A stretch of DNA of 10,777 nt from Actinomycetota bacterium. Lineage in GTDB: Bacteria > Actinomycetota > Geothermincolia > Fen-727 > Anoxymicrobiaceae. Every line of letters begins with the position of its first letter. The stretch's first letter is position 1. Below are positions 1-6,710 of this stretch, piece by piece. The notes under the pieces are model-generated. The model was not told the origin of the DNA. It did no database searches and saw nothing but the letters and a program-made list of their open reading frames with translations. The stretch is taken from NCBI GenBank assembly GCA_018894655.1, contig JAHIPE010000023.1:1-10777 (forward strand), in the 5' to 3' direction. A program made the translations under genes and the position numbers.

Positions 1-174
1 CGGGCTACGAAATCTGCGGAAGGCTCTCTCGGGATGGGACAGAAGAGTCACTGTTACTCCTTTGTTGGTTCAACATCCCTTGAGAATCTGAAGTAGAGGA
101 CGTGGGTGTGTGTACACAGATGTACACATATTACGAACGGTCGGGAGGGTGACACCGTACGGCGAGGGGCGCGC
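1..174. other. Left flank with no convincing gene
   Basis: This stretch lies beyond the 3' end of the leftward acpS gene. All three plus-strand frames are open over roughly the first 80 to 95 bases, so openness says nothing about coding. Frame 1 is open from base 1 to a TAG at 94-96, but only about half of its third positions are G or C, unlike the strongly GC3-biased genes to the right. A small TGTTG/CAACA hairpin lies at 63-75, a 20-bp dyad at 109-128 and an 8-bp palindrome at 155-162. I see no tRNA fold and no T-tract terminator. Confidence 0.5.
109..128. promoter_or_regulatory. 20-bp dyad, possible operator
   Basis: Perfect inverted repeat: TGTGTACA (109-116), a CAGA spacer, then TGTACACA (121-128). 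The two TGTACAC cores also form a direct repeat with starts 10 bp apart, about one helical turn. It lies in the least GC-rich part of the window, about 47 bases past the acpS stop. Short-arm dyads of this size are typical of dimeric repressor sites, but no regulator gene is visible and the regulated gene, if any, may be left of the window. It could instead be a small RNA hairpin. Confidence 0.35.
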
Positions 175-543
175 TCATCGCAGTGCCACGCAGAACGCAA
201 CGGCGTGCTCCCCGTCGTGGGACAGGCTCAAGAAGAGTTCCGTGTCCCGGTTTTCCTCCAGCGTGCGCCCCAGCAGGCGGGCGGTGGGGACGCCTTTCTC
301 GTCGTGGGTTACCTCCACTTCCGTTGGGCGAAAAGAGGATCCGAGCGCCTTGGACACCGCTTCTTTTCCGGCGAAGCGGGCGGCGATGTGCTTGTAGCGG
401 GAGGCCCTGGAGAGGCAGTACTCCAGTTCACGCTCGGTGAAGTTACGCCTCAGGAACGCGCCGGAACTCTCCGACGCCTTCCGGATGCGCTCAACGCTTA
501 TGATGTCGACGCCGACCCCCGCGACCTCTCTATCTCTTGGCAC
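175..543 (-). CDS. acpS: Holo-[acyl-carrier-protein] synthase
   Basis: AcpS moves the 4'-phosphopantetheine arm from coenzyme A to a serine of apo-acyl carrier protein, making the carrier used by every Fab enzyme in this cluster. The N-terminal GVGVDI motif carries the metal-binding aspartate, and FAGKEAVSKALG carries the second metal-binding glutamate. The C-terminal LSLSHDGEHAVAF strand also fits the family. I place the start at a GTG (541-543), giving 122 residues, close to the usual 120-126. A TTG at 577-579 would add 12 residues (DENES-type, not conserved in the family). Neither start has a strong ribosome-binding site. The gene diverges from fabD. The product is cytosolic and normally trimeric. 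The family call is secure; the exact start is not. Confidence 0.92.
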   Translation of the reverse strand: MPRDREVAGVGVDIISVERIRKASESSGAFLRRNFTERELEYCLSRASRYKHIAARFAGKEAVSKALGSSFRPTEVEVTHDEKGVPTARLLGRTLEENRDTELFLSLSHDGEHAVAFCVALR

Positions 544-607
544 TTTCCCGCTTTCGTTTTCGTCCGGGTGACCTCTCAAGTGAGTAATACGGCGGCGCTC
601 CCCGTCC

Positions 608-630
608 GGTTTCAGGGGTGGCGTGAAACC
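608..630. promoter_or_regulatory. Inverted repeat between acpS and fabD
   Basis: Perfect 7-bp arms GGTTTCA (608-614) and TGAAACC (624-630) flank a 9-base spacer. The repeat sits in the divergent acpS-fabD intergenic region, where a regulator of both directions would bind. It does not resemble the FapR operator consensus that I know. It could alternatively form a hairpin in the acpS leader RNA. No regulator gene is present in the window to pair with it. Confidence 0.3.
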
Positions 631-699
631 ATCCTGACGGGCTTATCGTATTGAACCTGTAGTGCCAGTGCCGCCGGTACCGACCGGTGGAGAGCGTTC

Positions 700-728
700 T
701 TGCCGGGGGCACGATTCTCCGGTAACTG
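700..728 (+). promoter_or_regulatory. Weak sigma-70-like promoter candidate for fabD
   Basis: TTGCCG (700-705) and TAACTG (723-728) are 17 bases apart, which would place the transcript start about 25 bases before the fabD GTG. The -35 hexamer matches four of six consensus positions, but the -10 hexamer matches poorly. Position and spacing are the main support, and chance similarity is quite possible. Confidence 0.2.
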
Positions 729-760
729 TTTAGGCCGGCCGCCGGGAAAAGGAGTTGGAA

Positions 761-1726
761 GTGAAGCTCGCGTTTGTCTTCCCCGGCCAGGGAAGCCAGT
801 ACATCGGGATGGGCAGGGCGCTCGCCATACGTTTCTCGTCCGCGCAAAAGGCGTTCGACTCCGCCGGGAAGGTCCTGGGCTTCGACGTTTCCTCGGTCTG
901 CTGGGAGGACCCGGACCGGCTCTGCCGGACAGAGTACACGCAACCGGCGGTGCTGGCGGTAGAGATTGCCTGCCTCGCCGTCCTTGCCGACCTCGGGGTC
1001 TCGCCGGCGGTGGTAGCGGGCCATAGCCTCGGGGAGTACGCGGCGCTGGTGGCCGCGGGCTCGTTGGACGCGGCTGACGCGCTCCGGCTGGTGCGGTCGA
1101 GGGGCGAGATAACCGGGAAGGTGGCGTCACGGGTTGACGGGGGAATGGCGGCTATCCTGGGGATGGACCGTGGCTCACTTGACGAGTTGCTCGCCGCCGC
1201 GGGGGCCGAGGGCGTTATTGCGGTTTCCAACTACAACTGCCCCGGTCAGGTCGTCGTCTCGGGGGAGGCCCCCGCCATCGATGAGGCGCTGGAGGTCGCC
1301 CCTTCCCTTGGAGCGAAGCGCGCCAGGAGGTTGGCGGTCGCGGGGCCGTTCCACTGCCCCATGATGGAGACCGCGGCACGCGAGTTCGAACCCCTGGTCG
1401 CGAGAGTCGATATAGGCGCCCCGTTGGTTCCGGTGATATCAAACTACGATGCCCGGGCTCATACCGGCAGTGAGGCGATCGCGGAGAACCTGGTAAGGCA
1501 GCTTTGCAACCCGGTGAGGTGGGAGGAGAGCGTGGCGCGGATCTCCACCGAGGGGGTCGACCTGTTCGTCGAGGTGGGTCCCGGCACGGTCCTCTCCGGC
1601 CTCGTCAGGAGGTGCTTACCCGGCTCGGCAACCTTCAGCGTGGAGGACCCGGATTCCTTCGCCGGCCTGCTGAACCTCCTTGAAGAAGGCGCCGGTTCGC
1701 CGGCGGCAAAGGCAGGTGGAAGATGA
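761..1726 (+). CDS. fabD: Malonyl-CoA:ACP transacylase
   Basis: FabD transfers malonyl from malonyl-CoA, the product of the acetyl-CoA carboxylase encoded downstream, onto ACP, giving the extender unit used by FabH and FabF. The N-terminus has the family signature FPGQGSQ. The nucleophilic serine is in GHSLGEY (Ser89 with this start), and the catalytic-type histidine is in GPFHCPM (about residue 198). Length is 321 residues, close to the usual 310. I chose GTG 761 because GGAG (751-754) lies 6 bases upstream; a TTG at 755 would overlap the spacer. The TGA stop overlaps the fabG ATG by four bases (ATGA), implying translational coupling. The C-terminal tail (GAGSPAAKAGGR) is not conserved. Cytosolic. 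Confidence 0.96.
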   Translation: MKLAFVFPGQGSQYIGMGRALAIRFSSAQKAFDSAGKVLGFDVSSVCWEDPDRLCRTEYTQPAVLAVEIACLAVLADLGVSPAVVAGHSLGEYAALVAAGSLDAADALRLVRSRGEITGKVASRVDGGMAAILGMDRGSLDELLAAAGAEGVIAVSNYNCPGQVVVSGEAPAIDEALEVAPSLGAKRARRLAVAGPFHCPMMETAAREFEPLVARVDIGAPLVPVISNYDARAHTGSEAIAENLVRQLCNPVRWEESVARISTEGVDLFVEVGPGTVLSGLVRRCLPGSATFSVEDPDSFAGLLNLLEEGAGSPAAKAGGR

Positions 1727-2457
1727 AGCTCGAGGGGAAGACCGCGCTTGTCACCGGCGCGTCTCGAGGCATAGGCAGGGAGATCGCGCTGCTTTTCGCG
1801 GAGGAGGGCGCCGACGTGGCGGTCAACTACCGCGCCCGGGACGACGCGGCTCGCGAGGTCGTAGAGATGATAGAGGGCATGGGTCGGAGGGCGCTGCTGT
1901 GCCGGGCCGACGTGTCGGACAGCGAGGACGTGCGCTCCATGGCGAAATCAATCGCGGGTGTTCTGGGAGGGGTCGATATCCTGGTGAACAACGCGGGGGT
2001 CGTAGAGGACGGGCTCCTGCCCCGAATGAGCACCGAGAGCTGGGACAGGGTCGTGAAGGTGAACCTCACCGGTGCCTTCAACTGCATCAAGGCGGTTCTG
2101 CCGGCGATGATGAGGCGGCGGTGGGGCAGGATTATCAACATGACCTCGGTGGTGGGCCAACTGGGGAATCCCGGACAGGCCAACTACTCGGCGGCTAAGG
2201 CGGGCCTCATAGGGCTCACCAGGACGGTTGCCCGCGAGTACAGCTCGCGCAACATCCTGGTCAACGCAATCAGCCCTGGCTACATAGACACAGAGATGAC
2301 CGATGGGGGAGATGGGCTGGACCGTGTTAAGGAAATGATTCCTCTGGGGAGGGTGGGAACCCGCCGGGAGGTGGCGCAGGCCGCCCTGTTCCTGGCTTCC
2401 GACGCGACGTACACGACGGGTACGGTGTTGAGCGTCAGCGGAGGGCTGGTGATGTGA
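1723..2457 (+). CDS. fabG: 3-oxoacyl-[ACP] reductase
   Basis: FabG is the NADPH-dependent short-chain dehydrogenase that reduces 3-ketoacyl-ACP to 3-hydroxyacyl-ACP, the first reduction of each elongation cycle. The Rossmann motif TGASRGIG is at residues 11-18 and NNAG at 89-92. The catalytic residues Asn114, Ser142, Tyr155 and Lys159 (YSAAK) are all present. The SPGYIDTEM segment after the active site is typical of FabG. Length is 244 residues, the normal size. The ATG overlaps the fabD stop and is preceded by a purine-rich AGGTGGAAG. Placement between fabD and fabH supports a fatty-acid role over other short-chain dehydrogenases. Expected to be a cytosolic tetramer. Confidence 0.96.
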   Translation: MKLEGKTALVTGASRGIGREIALLFAEEGADVAVNYRARDDAAREVVEMIEGMGRRALLCRADVSDSEDVRSMAKSIAGVLGGVDILVNNAGVVEDGLLPRMSTESWDRVVKVNLTGAFNCIKAVLPAMMRRRWGRIINMTSVVGQLGNPGQANYSAAKAGLIGLTRTVAREYSSRNILVNAISPGYIDTEMTDGGDGLDRVKEMIPLGRVGTRREVAQAALFLASDATYTTGTVLSVSGGLVM

Positions 2458-2473
2458 GTTGAGGCCGCTAGAG

Positions 2474-3577
2474 ATGGCCACGCGTAAGGTAACGGCCGCG
2501 CCGCCGGTGATGGACGGCGTGAGTACCCCCGGCATGCCCGCGGGGGTTGTAGCGGCGGGGGCCGCGGTCCCCGACGATATTCTCACCAACGCCGAGTTGG
2601 AGCGCATGGTGGAGACCAGTGACGAGTGGATAGTGAAGAGGACCGGCATACGTGAAAGGCGAATCGCTCCGGAGGGAATCGCGGCGTCCCACCTGGGGGT
2701 GAGGGCGGCGCGCGACGCGCTGGGGAAAGCCGGGATGAAACCCGTGGATCTCGAGTTGATAATCGTGGCCACCGTGACCGGTGACATGCCGGCCCCCTCT
2801 ACCGCTTGCCTCCTTCAGGAGAAAATCGGCGCCCCCCATGCCGCCTGCTTCGACCTGTCGGCGGGCTGCACCGGCTTCCTGTACGCGCTGTCGGTGGCGG
2901 GCCACATGGTCGCCTACGGCAACTTCTCCTGCGCGATGGTGGTGGGGGTCGAGGTCTTGAGCCGGGTGACGGACTGGAGCGACCGCGGCACCTGCGTCCT
3001 CTTCGGGGACGGGGCCGGCGCGGTGATAGTGAAGCCCGCCTCCCCGGGGTCCGGCATCCTGTCGGTACACCTGGGATCTGACGGCGGCGCGGCGGACCTG
3101 TTGAAGATACCGGGGGGCGGCTCGCTGCACCCGGCGAGCGCCAGGACCGTGGAGGACGGGCTGCACACCCTCAAGATGAATGGCCGCGAGATATTCACCC
3201 TCGCGGTAAGGAACATGGCTGAGTCGGTGACGCGGGCGCTCAAGGACGCGGGATGCACCCTGGACGAGGTCGATTGCCTGATACCCCACCAGGCGAACCT
3301 GAGGATCATCAAGTCGCTGTGCGGCCGGGTGGGGTTTCCAATGGAGAAGACCGCGGTGAACATCGGGGAGTACGGCAACACCTCGTCCGCCTCGATACCG
3401 CTGGCTCTGGTTGACGCCGAGGAGCGAGGTATGCTCGCGGCGGGCGACCTGGCGGTACTGGCAAGCTTCGGGGCCGGGCTCACCTGGGGGGCAATGGTGC
3501 TACGTTGGGGCGAGACGGACGGTTGCACCAGTGGTGGAACCGGCGACGGAGAATCCGCGATAGGTGAGGGAGACTAA
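2474..3577 (+). CDS. fabH: 3-oxoacyl-[ACP] synthase III
   Basis: FabH starts each fatty acid by condensing an acyl-CoA primer with malonyl-ACP. The Cys-His-Asn triad is visible as Cys132 (SAGCTGF), His272 (PHQANLRI) and Asn302 (YGNTSSAS). The ETSDEWIVKRTGIRERR block that begins the conserved fold is also present. I prefer the ATG at 2474, with GAGG (2461-2464) 9 bases upstream, over a TTG at 2459. Even so, the protein (367 residues) is longer than the usual 315-330: about 20 extra residues precede the fold, and a Gly/Ser/Glu-rich tail of about 20 follows. That tail is encoded where the gene runs up to fabF. Whether it prefers acetyl or branched primers cannot be read by eye. Confidence 0.95.
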   Translation: MATRKVTAAPPVMDGVSTPGMPAGVVAAGAAVPDDILTNAELERMVETSDEWIVKRTGIRERRIAPEGIAASHLGVRAARDALGKAGMKPVDLELIIVATVTGDMPAPSTACLLQEKIGAPHAACFDLSAGCTGFLYALSVAGHMVAYGNFSCAMVVGVEVLSRVTDWSDRGTCVLFGDGAGAVIVKPASPGSGILSVHLGSDGGAADLLKIPGGGSLHPASARTVEDGLHTLKMNGREIFTLAVRNMAESVTRALKDAGCTLDEVDCLIPHQANLRIIKSLCGRVGFPMEKTAVNIGEYGNTSSASIPLALVDAEERGMLAAGDLAVLASFGAGLTWGAMVLRWGETDGCTSGGTGDGESAIGEGD

Positions 3578-3578
3578 A

Positions 3579-4820
3579 GTGGGGCATCGCAGGGTTGTCA
3601 TAACCGGAATCGGTGCCGTCACGCCCATCGGGACGGGAAGAGAGGAGTACTGGGAAGGGCTCAAGGCCGGTACGCCGGGGGTGACGCGCATCTCCGGGTT
3701 CGACCCCTCGGGCCTCCCATCCCGTATCGCCGGGGAGGTGAAGGAGTTCGACCCCCTCCGGTTTATTGACCGCAAAGAGGCCCGCCGCATGGACCGTTTC
3801 TGCCAGTTCGCGGTCGCTGCCTCACGCATGGCGCTCCAGGACGCGGGCCTGGATACGGCCGGCTTGGGCCCTGAGTTCGGGGTGCTGGTTGCCACAGGCA
3901 TAGGTGGCCTATCTACGTTTGAAAAACAGTACAAGAATCTTCTGGAGAAGGGGCCGGCGGGGGTAAGCCCCCTCACCATACCGATGATGATCCCCAACAT
4001 GGCCAGCGCCCAGGTGTCCATAGTCACCGGTGCAAAGGGCCCCTGCACGACAGTGGTCACCGCCTGCGCCGCGGGGAGCCACGGTATCGGTGACGCCTGC
4101 GAGATCATAAGGCGCGGCGACGCCGGCGTCATGATAGCCGGTGGGGCCGAGGCCTCGGTCTCGTCCCTGGCAGTGGCGGGCTTCTGTGCGATGGGCGCTC
4201 TGTCAAAGAGGAACGACGCTCCCGCCGCGGCCAGCCGGCCGTTTGACCGGGAGCGAGACGGCTTCGTCATCGGGGAAGGAGCCGGTATCGTCATCCTGGA
4301 GGAACGGGAAAGGGCGGTTGCCCGCGGGGCGCATATCTACGGGGAGGTCACCGGGTACGGTATGGCCGGTGAGGCCACCCACATAGCGGGCCTGGCCCCC
4401 GACGGAGACGGCCTGGTAAGGGCAATGGAGGCGGCGTTGGACCAGGCGGGCATCATGCCCGAGGACGTCGACTATATCAACGCCCACGGCACCTCTACAC
4501 AGTTGAACGACCCGGTGGAGACCCTGGCGGTCAAGCGGGTCTTCGGGGAGCAGGCCTACCGTGTGCCAGTCAGCTCCACCAAGTCCATGACCGGCCACTG
4601 CCTGGGCGCGGCGGGGGGGCTGGAGGCGATAGCCTGCCTCCTGGCCCTGGAGGAGGGTGTCATACCGCCCACCATCAACTACGAGTTTCCTGACGAGAGC
4701 TGCGACCTGGACTACGTGCCCAACGAGGCCCGCCGGTCGCAGGTGCGGGTTGCGATGTCCAACTCCCAGGGGTTTGGGGGTCATTGCGCCTCGCTGGTGA
4801 TCACCGCCCCGACAGCTTGA
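3579..4820 (+). CDS. fabF: 3-oxoacyl-[ACP] synthase II
   Basis: FabF carries out chain-elongating Claisen condensation of acyl-ACP with malonyl-ACP. With the GTG at 3579 the protein is 413 residues and the triad falls at Cys163 (TACAAGS), His303 (HGTSTQLND) and His340 (TGHCLGAAGG), the same numbers as in E. coli FabF, which supports this start. GGGAG (3568-3572) lies 6 bases upstream. An upstream GTG at 3564 would overlap fabH and add five residues. The start follows the fabH TAA by one base. The TGA stop lies within a GCTTGAGG motif that also occurs in the downstream repeats. No acpP gene sits beside fabF, its common neighbour elsewhere. Cytosolic dimer expected. Confidence 0.96.
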   Translation: MGHRRVVITGIGAVTPIGTGREEYWEGLKAGTPGVTRISGFDPSGLPSRIAGEVKEFDPLRFIDRKEARRMDRFCQFAVAASRMALQDAGLDTAGLGPEFGVLVATGIGGLSTFEKQYKNLLEKGPAGVSPLTIPMMIPNMASAQVSIVTGAKGPCTTVVTACAAGSHGIGDACEIIRRGDAGVMIAGGAEASVSSLAVAGFCAMGALSKRNDAPAAASRPFDRERDGFVIGEGAGIVILEERERAVARGAHIYGEVTGYGMAGEATHIAGLAPDGDGLVRAMEAALDQAGIMPEDVDYINAHGTSTQLNDPVETLAVKRVFGEQAYRVPVSSTKSMTGHCLGAAGGLEAIACLLALEEGVIPPTINYEFPDESCDLDYVPNEARRSQVRVAMSNSQGFGGHCASLVITAPTA

Positions 4821-4852
4821 GGTTCTCAACCCGGGGACCAGCAACAACTTGA

Positions 4853-4901
4853 GGATCCGCGCCTGAGAGACGCGGCTCAAATCGTGTTTGGGCTTGAGGG
4901 C
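4853..4901 (+). repeat. 49-bp repeat in the fabF-accDA gap
   Basis: These 49 bases are identical to 10630-10678 inside the tandem array after plsX. The copy contains CCGCG/CGCGG arms (4857-4861, 4871-4875) and a 7-bp hairpin GCTCAAA/TTTGGGC with one G-T wobble (4875-4881, 4887-4893). The rest of the 4821-4934 gap differs from the array, but GCTTGAGG-like motifs recur at 4815, 4848 and 4893. The repeat frame is open and in phase with accDA, which creates a spurious early GTG at 4884. Its function is unknown. Confidence 0.85.
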
Positions 4902-4917
4902 AGGTTCTTAACCTGCC
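4899..4917 (+). promoter_or_regulatory. Hairpin just before the accDA ribosome-binding site
   Basis: GGCAGGTT (4899-4906), a CTT loop and AACCTGCC (4910-4917) form a perfect 8-bp stem. It ends directly before the GAGGGG ribosome-binding site (about 4919-4924) of accDA. It could be a leader stem, a processing site or part of a repeat-derived element. No T-tract follows, so a classic intrinsic terminator is unlikely. Confidence 0.45.
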
Positions 4918-4934
4918 GAGGGGGGACATCGGGG

Positions 4935-6710
4935 ATGAAAGATGCCGGAGAGAAAAGAAAGGGCAAGGCGGGTTTGAGAGCAAGAACACCGGTACGGCTG
5001 CCGGGACGGAAGAATACCGATGTTGCCCGGGGGCTATGGTCCAGGTGCGACGGCTGTGAGCGCCTCATCTTCTCCCGCGACCTGGAGGAGAACGACCGGG
5101 TCTGTCCGTACTGCGACCACCATCTCATGGTCGGCGCCAGGCGGCGAGTAGAGATGGTGTTCGACCGTGGCAGCTTCGTGCCGGAAACCACCCGGCTTCT
5201 TCCCGCGGACCCCCTCTCGTTCGAGGACTCCCGCGGCTACGGGGAGCGCCTGGAGGCAAGCGGCGACAGGAGCGGCCTCGACGAGGCGGTTATCAGGGGA
5301 CATGCACGGTTGGGGGGCATTCCCGTCGTAGCGGCGGTCATGGACTTCGCCTTCATGGGGGGAAGCATGGGGTCGGTGGTCGGGGAGGCGATCTCCCGGT
5401 CCGCTCTCGAGGCGGCGGAAAAGAGGATTCCCCTGGTTGTCTTCTGCGCCTCGGGGGGCGCGCGCATGCAGGAGGGGATGATATCCCTGATGCAGATGGT
5501 GAAGACCGCCGCGGCGGTGGGAAAGCTATCGGATAGCGGCGTGCCGTTCATCTCCGTGCTCACCCACCCCACAACCGGCGGGGTGGCGGCAAGCTTCGCG
5601 ACGCTGGCCGACATCATCCTGGCGGAGAGGGGGGCCCTGGTAGGCTTCGCCGGGCCGCGGGTCATCGAGCAGACGGTTCGGCAGCGGCTTCCAGAGGGGT
5701 TCCAGTCGGCCGAGTTCTGCCTCAAGCGGGGAATGGTGGACGCGGTAGTGCACCGCGGGGAACTCCGCCGGCAGTTGATAAGCACCGTTCGGTTCCTCAC
5801 CGGCGAACGGGAGAAGGCGAAGCATGGGGCGGGTTGCGCACCGGTCCCCCGGCGCGGCACGCCCGGTAGGGGCGGACCGGAGGCCGCCGGCGCTTCCGGT
5901 ACCGATCCCTGGGACGTGGTCAAGATGGCCAGGCACCGGGCGCGGCCACGCTTCCTGTTCTATGTGGAGGAGATATTTGACGATTTCCTCGAGCTAAGGG
6001 GTGACCGGCTGTACGGGGATGATGGAGCGATAGTTGGCGGCTTCGCCCGGCTTGACGGGGTACCGCTGGTGCTGATCGGGCACAACCGCGGCGGGCGCGG
6101 GGGTTTCCCCGCCGATGGAAGGGCCACCAACGACGGGATGCCCCATCCGGAGGGGATCAGGAAGTCCCTCCGGTTGATGAAGCTCGCGGAGAAGTTCAAC
6201 CTCCCGGTGGTGACGATGATAGATACCCCCGGCGCCTACCCCGGCGTGGGCGCCGAGGAGAGGGGGCAGGCGCTGGCGATAGCGGAGAACCTGAGGGAGA
6301 TGGTTTTGCTGGGGACCCCGGTGCTGTCGGTGGTGATCGGCGAGGGGGGGAGCGGCGGCGCCCTGTCGCTTGCCGTCGCGGATACGGTCCTGATGATGGA
6401 GAACTCGACGTTCTCGGTTATCTCACCCGAGGGCTGTGCCGCAATACTCTGGAGGGACTCGTCGAAGGCCGGTCAGGCGGCCCGCGCGCTGAAGCTGACC
6501 GCACCGGAACTGCTGGAGATCGGCCTGATAGACGCGGTGGTCCCCGAACCTCCCGGTGGCGCCCACCAGGACCCGGTCGCCGCGGCCGCCGCCCTCCGTG
6601 ACCACGTTGCCCTGCACCTGGGGGAAATCCTGGGCGCCGATATCGACGGACTGGTGGAGGCCCGAATCGGCAAGTACTCGCGGGTCGGGGTATTCGGGGA
6701 GGTGGGGTAG
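4935..6710 (+). CDS. accDA: Acetyl-CoA carboxylase carboxyltransferase, fused beta-alpha
   Basis: One uninterrupted 591-residue frame encodes both carboxyltransferase subunits, which move CO2 from biotin on AccB to acetyl-CoA to make malonyl-CoA. Residues about 34-290 are AccD-like: the zinc ribbon cysteines are Cys38, Cys41, Cys57 and Cys60, followed by the crotonase-type core (CASGGARMQEG, PTTGGVAASFA, GFAGPRVIEQT). A Gly/Pro/Arg-rich linker (about 291-324) leads into AccA-like sequence (about 325-591) with IDTPGAYPGVGAEERGQ, GEGGSGGAL and VISPEGCAAILW. The AccA part begins at the ARH-RP segment, so the N-terminal helical region of about 70 residues seen in E. coli AccA is missing. I chose ATG 4935 because GAGGGG lies about 10 bases upstream; a GTG at 4884 lies inside repeat DNA. 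Such fusions are known in some bacteria. Confidence 0.94.
   Translation: MKDAGEKRKGKAGLRARTPVRLPGRKNTDVARGLWSRCDGCERLIFSRDLEENDRVCPYCDHHLMVGARRRVEMVFDRGSFVPETTRLLPADPLSFEDSRGYGERLEASGDRSGLDEAVIRGHARLGGIPVVAAVMDFAFMGGSMGSVVGEAISRSALEAAEKRIPLVVFCASGGARMQEGMISLMQMVKTAAAVGKLSDSGVPFISVLTHPTTGGVAASFATLADIILAERGALVGFAGPRVIEQTVRQRLPEGFQSAEFCLKRGMVDAVVHRGELRRQLISTVRFLTGEREKAKHGAGCAPVPRRGTPGRGGPEAAGASGTDPWDVVKMARHRARPRFLFYVEEIFDDFLELRGDRLYGDDGAIVGGFARLDGVPLVLIGHNRGGRGGFPADGRATNDGMPHPEGIRKSLRLMKLAEKFNLPVVTMIDTPGAYPGVGAEERGQALAIAENLREMVLLGTPVLSVVIGEGGSGGALSLAVADTVLMMENSTFSVISPEGCAAILWRDSSKAGQAARALKLTAPELLEIGLIDAVVPEPPGGAHQDPVAAAAALRDHVALHLGEILGADIDGLVEARIGKYSRVGVFGEVG

Noticed and set aside
61..80. tRNA T-arm-like GGTTCAA
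   Set aside because: The flanking bases form a TGTTG/CAACA hairpin, not a T-arm, and no acceptor or anticodon stem can be placed around it.
1..96. Possible 3' end of a protein gene in frame 1 ending at TAG 94-96
   Set aside because: The other two plus-strand frames are open over nearly the same span, third-position GC is only about half, and no family is recognisable.
1948..3289. Long minus-strand open frames (about 270-280 codons) opposite fabG and fabH
   Set aside because: They lie antisense to genes with complete catalytic motifs and arise from GC3-biased codon use; their translations resemble no family.
4884..4934. Upstream GTG start for accDA
   Set aside because: It lies in the repeat shared with the tandem array, lacks a ribosome-binding site and encodes non-conserved sequence; ATG 4935 has a good one.
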